A stretch of DNA of 64,000 bases. Source: Acanthochlamys bracteata (lineage: Eukaryota; Streptophyta; Magnoliopsida; Pandanales; Velloziaceae). Both the position numbers and the translations under genes were made by a program. The DNA lies in NCBI GenBank assembly GCA_019914995.1, contig CM034131.1, forward strand, positions 9,704,501 through 9,768,500, given 5' to 3'. The first letter of the stretch is position 1. Each line of letters starts with the position of its first letter. The notes beneath the pieces were generated by a model that was given only the letters and a program-made list of their open reading frames with translations, did not search any database and was not told where the DNA came from. Shown here in pieces: positions 57,776-64,000 of this stretch.

Positions 57776-60414
57776 CAGATTATTCATTGTCACTTATTGT
57801 GTATTCCCTTGGATATAAACATCAAGTGCACTTCAAACAGTTATCAAACTCGAGCATCCAAAACTGAACATGGTCTTGATTTTAAGCGGAAAACTACTAA
57901 CAAGTTCAAGATAAGTCAACAGCCAGATTCTCTTCTGAAGACTCTTGTATATAGTAGTGAGTACATACTCTCTAAAACATTGTATCAGCATTATTGTTGC
58001 CTGTGTTGTGACAGAAGTGTTAGCAACTTAGCATTCCTGTAGAACTTATATTGAACGAAGAGGGCATGTAAATAGAAACTGGTAGCTGTAAAAGTTTTAT
58101 GTTGGACCCCTTCAATAGAAAATTATTATTCATATCTTATTGCACTACGAATCTGGTAGAATGTTGTACTCTGAAAATTATTGGAACTAATGGAAAAAGA
58201 TAGCTGTTTGTCGCTGATGTTAACATCAATCGAGCACTAACACCACTAACCACACCAATCAATTCAACGTATGAAGATTCCATTTCCCAGAAGTCCGCTC
58301 CTTGGAGTGGTTACAGAAACTAGATATGCACACAACTTGCTTTTCTGAACTTTTCTGCTCTCAGACAGTTGGTCAGCCGAAACATGCATTACGCAAGCAG
58401 CAACTTTGAACAGCAATGTGGGACTTGCCTGTCCACACAAAAATTTTGTCACTAAAACTTGCCTATGCGTTTTGGTCTGAGGCATGCAGCATGATGATCA
58501 TGAGACTATTTGAAAATAAAAATTTAGGCAAAAAATACGTGCGGCAACATTGACTCTTATTTGTTTGAATTCTATCTTCCGCTTGTCCTTAAAACTGGAC
58601 ATATATAGATATCATATATAGATATTAGAACAAGGCAAAGCGACGGGTAAGTGTTAAGTCGTAGGACGGACTATCAACCTTACTGAATTTTTTTCTCTGC
58701 ATAATAAACTGCAAACACCTAACAGATGCATGGCATGACCAAAGCTGCACAGTTATGACTATAGACAAACCTCATTATTCTGGTCACAGCTCTTTCCTGC
58801 TACTCTGTCAAATGGAAGATGCTTTATCGGCGTATCGCTTTTCTTAAAGAGAGCAAGTCCTACAAGCACATCAACTTGTCATCATAGATAAGGACTAGAC
58901 TAGGTCTACATACTATTCAACAAAAATGACAAGAAAATGCTATCAAGTTAAAACACACCCAACAAGAGAGACTGATGTATGGGAGGAATTGACTTTTCAA
59001 CCTTTTTTTAAAAGTGAACATATGAGAAGTAAAATTTGAAAATAAATGATCACAAAAATATTTTAAAATATTCAAAAATAATTTTTTATTGAAAATTGAC
59101 TTTAAAAAAAGTGAAAAGAACACATCCATAGAGTAAGTACAAGAAAGCAACAGTCTATGAAACCTTCCATTTACTTGCAGAAAAAAATCTGATCTTCTTC
59201 ATCTTGAGAACACACCAAGCAATGTATCCACCTTCCCCAAAGAGTGCATCCAACGCCTGGAGAACTATGAACAAATATGGGTAAGTTCTTACATTGGCAT
59301 ACGACTTACCTTGCTATCATCAAAGATGATATGACAAGATCCATACAAAAATTCTCAGTATACCATTTCAAAAATATGACAAGGGCATTCAAAGAACTCA
59401 GACAAAACTCAAATAGGTTTCATTGGCAAGGGATTCAGACTGCTAACCAAAGGCAGAATGGGATAGTAAACTTATCAAAACATTGAACCCAATACCTCTA
59501 CATCTAGATAGCTAAATACATAAGGAATTTATGGAGTTGAAATTAACTGCAATCCCATTATTACAAAAAAACAACATTGCCCACTTAGCAAACACAGAAC
59601 TTACCATGATAGACAGCCGGAGAAATTTGCGCTGCATATTAACTTACAGAATCAACTACTATTATACAAGACAGTGGTAAGTAAGATCCCAAAGCAGTGA
59701 CATCTGAATTTAGCTATGAAGAATCATCAGGCGAACTACATTGCTGCGCCACAGACGTCAAACACAAAATTGCAATGGCAATATGACAAGCTTCATCAAT
59801 ACCACAATCTTCTTGCCTGAGCTTCACAATAACACTACAGAGATAAAGAGCAGCAATACTCTCATAAGGCAGTAATTAACAGCTATGTCAATACAACTTT
59901 ACAGTTGAAAACAGAAAATGAGACAAATTAAAAGTTGAAGAGAGTGCAAATTGCATGATACCCATTTGAAATTTATATGCAGGGGGAAATATTGAAGCAC
60001 ATGGTAAAATCTTCCTTCTTCGGATTCAAGCAATGAGAATTTTACAATAATGAAACATATCGGCCGTTCAATATTTTTACAATCATGGATGGAAAAAGAA
60101 CTATGCTCAAGAACGGGACAATACAAGAATAGCAAACTCTAAAGCAAACAAAAAGATACATACCTATGGATATGCCAAGAATAAATAGAATAACCAGAAG
60201 ACTCACACGTCGCATTGTCACTTTGAGAAGGTCACTTCAGGTATACGATGCAAAGATGGTTGATACAAGTCAAACTTAAACTTCCCTTTTGCTCTATATT
60301 TGCCGCTTCTTCAACCACAAGGCTTGCTGCACTTATGATCATAATCTGAGAGCAGCAGAAGACTAAATGCATATGCACTCCAAGCTTGGAGGATCAGTAA
60401 GGAAAATCCAATTC
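57776..60414. other. Interval with unassigned coding-like minus-strand pieces
   Basis: Several minus-strand stretches look coding but I cannot name or join them. One at 60164-60215 is MRRVSLLVILFILGISI, signal-anchor-like with a GT donor. One at 59714 to about 59870 contains ESIAALYLCSVIVKLRQEDC followed by GIDEACHIAIAILCLTSVAQ and ends in TAG. One at about 59170-59270 contains ALDALFGEGGYIAWCVLKMK. One at about 58780-58880 contains LFKKSDTPIKHLPFDRVAGK. They may be exons of a membrane protein gene or remnants of one. The right end is probably the 3' UTR of the PLP-fold gene. Confidence 0.35.
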
Positions 60415-63259
60415 CTATGTATCTGAAGTCTCAATTGTCATGGACAATATCTCTCTTTCAACATAACGTGGATCCGAAAACTTCGCAACAAAGGCCCACA
60501 TCTTATAAACATCTTCGAAGTTTGTTAGGAACCCAAGAGAGGCTGTAACAACCTCAACTCTGATGGTGATGCTCTTCCAATGATGACGCCCACTTGTTGG
60601 CTTACACAAGGAAGTATCAATAAGATCTGCAGCACCATGGAGCTGCTTCTGATTCTCCATTAGCTTTATATGACTAAGGAATCCAAGTCCCAGAGAAATA
60701 CCATTTCTCTCAGCAAGCTTCTGAACAACTTCCGGGTTGATAAATTTCCCACCACTGTCCTTCACATTTAAAGCAACAGATGCACCTCTCTCATACTTGA
60801 TCTTCGGACCATATATATGGACTAGAGGCTCTCCAGCTCCTCCTTCTGGTTGTCGCAATCGCAACTGTAACAATGACGTCACAAGCCAATTGATCAAGTA
60901 GCGAAGCCTGATTGTGGTTTTGTTAAGACCCATAGCATTGACATGATCAAGATGTCTGCATCTTATTTCTGGCTCTCGTCTGTCCCACTCTAAAGCATCC
61001 TCATCATCACCGTCACTGATAACATCGTCATTGGCCAATGCATGCGATGATGCCTCTGCAGCATTTGAATTGGAGAGTCTTCCTTGTGCATATATACTGC
61101 TGTTCCCCATTGAAAACGAGACCCTACTCCCCATGCTTGTAGCTCGTTCATCCTCATCCACTCCAAAGAATCTACCACCAGTAAACCTACTGTTGTTTCC
61201 TTCTCTACGTCCTGCTCCAAGCAATCTGAATTCTGCTTCTGTTTCTCTTCTTATGGCATTTTCCTTTGGTTCCAAATTAATATCCCAGCCTGGTTTAGAA
61301 GTTGAACCATTTTCTAGACTTGTGCCATGCCCAAAACAAGAGGCGGAGCCTTCATTCTTAATTCCATTGGCAAATTTAACAGCATGAGAACCTGAAGTTT
61401 CTTGGGTATCATGTTCTTCCTCAATCTCACTAACATGTGTAAAGTCTTCATTTTTCCTCCCATTTTCTGCCGGTTCCTCTTCTGGCACTTCCTTAACGCG
61501 GTAGAGGTCTTCTGATACAGAAAGAACAGCTGCATCAAATGAAATTGCTTGATCATCATAAAGTGGGCTCCGTGATACTTTTGATGACACTTTTGGTGAC
61601 ACCTTCTTATGATGTTTCCTCCCAGTAAACCATGATGGAGGTAATGGAGAACCTAGCCTACCTTTATTCAACTGTCCAGACTTACATGATCCAAGGGGGC
61701 TTTGGCCCAAGTCGATCCAGAACGAGTTGTCTGAGAGCTCATCTTCACTGAAAACAGGACTCTTCATGACTTCTCCAACAGAAATGCTCTCCGTTTCTTC
61801 AAAAATGGTACTCGCACCATCCCTATCAGAGCTGTTATCCTGTTCCATCTCAGCTTCGAACACATCTCTAACCTGAGAAAGAGTGAATGCACCTGAGAAT
61901 GCAGGCAATTGAGTTCCTTGGTGGGCATCTGATTCCATGGACTCTTCCTTGCCATTGGCTTCATTGTCTTCAATACCAACCAAACCATCCAGACCGTCAA
62001 CCGAATCACTTAGATACTGTGGGAAGACAGGAACAATCTTCACCATCCCCAATCTGGTGCCAACATTACTGCTCTGCAAGCTCCCCATGACCGACTTCTT
62101 TATCAGCAAGCAGCCGAATCCTGTAGGGTCTGAACCAAACACTCGATAGAATGAGGTTATAATGAAGTCTGGCCGAAACAATGATAGCCCCAGAGAATCC
62201 ATATCCTTTGGCCCTAACGATCCAGCATCAAGCAAAACATGCCAATTGTTCTGCTGCGCAAGTGCCATCCACTGGTACGAGTACTTAGCTCCAGTGACCC
62301 TAGACTGCACAGGGAACACAAACAATCCAACTGCCGAATCACGCTTCCGCCGCTTCTTGACAGCAATCAGCTTCCGCAGTTCAGATGAGCAGAGCTTCAG
62401 TGCTGGCCACTTGAAAGAAGCAGTGTAAACCTTGGCACCCTTTTCAAGGGCGCTCTGCGCCATCCAACTGACTGACTGGCTCTCATGATCAAACATTGTA
62501 AGCAACTTCTTATTAGTATGAAAAGGATAATACTGAGCTAGAAGCTTGAATGCGGAACCCCTGCTGACTGTAAAAACAAGGGCGTACTCATTTTCTGGAA
62601 TGTTGAGGTAATCCATAATGCGGGTCCTGATGTCATGCTCAGCAGTGCCCTTCTCAGGACCACCATAGAGTGCATGATTACTCAAGTTAGCAGTAATTTC
62701 TGATAGAGTGAAAGCTGAAGATTCGTAATCGACAATGCCTTGGAGATAAGAGAACAAACCAAACCCACAGTAATCCAGACAGATTCTGGCACCAGGCTCA
62801 GATAAATGAGTATTCATCGGAACGGAGGGCATCAATTCGCTCCGAAGATTGGTACTTTGGGTACATTGTCATGAATTTGGAGAAAGATTCATTGAGATTT
62901 GGGATTTCCTCCGGAGAAGAAAACGTTCTATCTGCAGCAAGGGCAGTAGCGCGAAGAAATTCGCGCTGAGCATGAAGCCGGGCAAGCGACCGCGACCGTC
63001 CAATTGCTGACGATGAAGCACCGGGATTCTTACCAGCGGCATCGTCAGAATCTTCACCAATAATATGGTGGGACTTGGCGAGAGACCCGTCTTCCGAAGC
63101 TTCATCTAAAGCTTCACGAAGCTTGTTCTCTTGGAGATGGCGGAGCGCTGCCGGTGACGACGCCACATTGCTGACGTCATCGCCTGAACGGCGGCGTGAT
63201 TTTTTGTCTAAGATTAGAGCTGCGCAGTGGGAGATTGGCTTCCATAGTGAAAGATGCAT
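60415..63259 (-). CDS. PLP-fold, MOCO-sulfurase-like protein with one frameshift
   Basis: A large intronless plant protein related to the NifS-like half of molybdenum cofactor sulfurase. Two overlapping frames cover one family sequence. The first (62798-63259) runs from MHLSLWKPISHCAALILDKK to MTMYPKYQSSERIDALRSDE, then shifts at about 62806-62810. The second continues THLSEPGARICLDYCGFGLF to the stop at 60415. Joined, the family length of about 940-950 residues is met. Notable motifs are SNHALYGGPEKGTAEHDI, VFTVSRGSAFKLLA, TMFDHESQSV, LLDAGSLGPKDMDSLGLSLF and SFYRVFGSDPTGFGCLL. In the last of these, the Lys that binds PLP in true sulfurases (SFYK) is Arg, so cysteine desulfurase activity is doubtful. 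The middle is long, acidic and probably disordered. Since all else is intact, the shift is either a recent mutation or a sequence error. Confidence 0.88.
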
Positions 63260-64000
63260 GATCTATCAAATAAATCAATCTTCAAATCATTGGAGGTCGA
63301 TCTTCTTCTACGATTTAGAACAACAGCAGCAACAGAAGCTTGATTTTCGAAAAAAGAGCAAAACTTTATTCATTCCATGTTAAGATTTGCAGAAGAAAAA
63401 CAAGAAAGTAGTAAGAGAGCTTATATTCAAATTAGAGGGGGAAAGGAGTTAGGGCTTTGGAAGCTTTCTCGCATTTAGGAGAAGTTGATTACGAAACCAG
63501 ATTCTATCTCAAAGAAAAAGCAGAGACAAAATAAGCAAAAAAAGAAACAGAATTGGATCAATAATTAGAAACAAACATTGAGATTTGAAACTCTTCAAAT
63601 CAGAAACAAGAATGACTCCCTGAACCTGTGCAAGAAACAACAGAAACAAGTTCATCAGGTGAAGTTGATTTTCTCCATTAGTTTGCAGAAACAAATCAAT
63701 CAAATCGGAAAAACTTAACTTACATAACAAATCCAGATCGAAGAAGAAGAAGAACTCCAATTGCTTCACTGTTTTTCCGGCTCTCGCTTTCTCTCTCTTG
63801 TTTAGCTCAACTCTTCCCTTCTCTTCTCTTCTTCTTCTTTCTTAATCACTGTACTCTATTCTATTCTATTTCTGCTTCTTTTCAACGAGTTGAATCAAGA
63901 CAAACAAACAAAAAAAAAAAAAACAAAAATCTATTTTTTTATAACTTGATTTTTGAAAATTAAACAAAATCGGTCCACCAACACCAGCGGTAGAATTAAA
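63260..64000. other. 5' leader and promoter region of the PLP-fold gene
   Basis: Contains CT/GA-rich tracts on the minus-strand leader side (63735-63755 GAA repeats, 63780-63845 CT-rich) and a possible leader intron: a minus-strand donor-like GTAAGTTAAG occurs near 63712-63722 and acceptor-like pyrimidine tracts lie closer to the gene. No further coding frame seen. Confidence 0.4.

Noticed and set aside
58264-58485. 73-codon minus-strand frame
   Set aside because: Some coding-like composition but no motif, and it cannot be joined in phase with the neighbouring pieces; left within the unassigned interval.
1-64000. CRISPR arrays, tRNA or rRNA genes, LTR retrotransposons, known conserved miRNA precursors
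   Set aside because: Looked for repeat-spacer patterns, clover-leaf blocks, reverse transcriptase motifs, long terminal repeats and familiar miRNA strings; none was seen by eye.

Overview
The window is nuclear DNA from a flowering plant, almost certainly a core eudicot. The genes have short introns with consensus GT..AG borders and are separated by very AT-rich spacers. The recognisable genes are plant genes with close Arabidopsis-type counterparts: allene oxide synthase, extra-large G protein, KANADI, REM-type B3 factors, PetM and others. The species cannot be named from the sequence alone.

Layout, left to right. 0.5-5 kb: an MBF1c-like pseudogene, the plastidial octanoyltransferase LIP2p (4 exons, +), and a broken 3' copy of the thylakoid thioredoxin HCF164. 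5.8-7.3 kb: intronless allene oxide synthase (-). 9-11.1 kb: proteasome assembly chaperone 2 (7 exons, -). 12.4-14 kb: coding-like minus-strand pieces I cannot identify, behind a promoter rich in TGGGCY motifs. 15.2-16.7 kb: a JINGUBANG-like WD40 protein (-). 17-23 kb: mostly empty. 23.2-27.4 kb: an XLG1-like extra-large G protein (8 exons, +). 27.7-29.3 kb: two related small proteins in tandem (-). 29.3-34.7 kb: AT-rich spacer with miniature inverted-repeat elements and one long hairpin. 34.8-36.7 kb: a KANADI gene (+) whose C-terminal part looks damaged. 39.5 kb: PetM of the cytochrome b6f complex (-). 40.4-49.1 kb: three tandem copies of a seven-exon, three-B3-domain gene (-); the outer two are intact and the middle one is a pseudogene. 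49.4 kb: an NFD6-like mitochondrial protein (+), head-to-head with the third B3 gene. 52.7-55.7 kb: a different two-B3-domain gene (-). 56.2-57.8 kb: remains of a prolyl oligopeptidase gene (+). 60.4-63.3 kb: a large PLP-fold, MOCO-sulfurase-like protein (-), intact except for one frameshift near its N-terminus.

The genes do not form one pathway. Several act in plastids (LIP2p, AOS, PetM and the dead HCF164 copy), one in mitochondria (NFD6), and the rest in signalling and transcription (XLG, KANADI, B3 factors). The most interesting features are the B3 cluster with its intron-free pseudogene junction, the single frameshift in the PLP-fold gene, the truncated KANADI, the tandem small-protein pair, the long hairpin, and a recurring family of AT-rich MITEs ending in a GGTGCGTTTGG-like inverted repeat. 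Gene order around 53-63 kb resembles Arabidopsis At5g66950-At5g66980, and the JINGUBANG/PetM pair resembles At2g26490/At2g26500, both from memory. I see no CRISPR array, rRNA gene, tRNA gene or intact retroelement.
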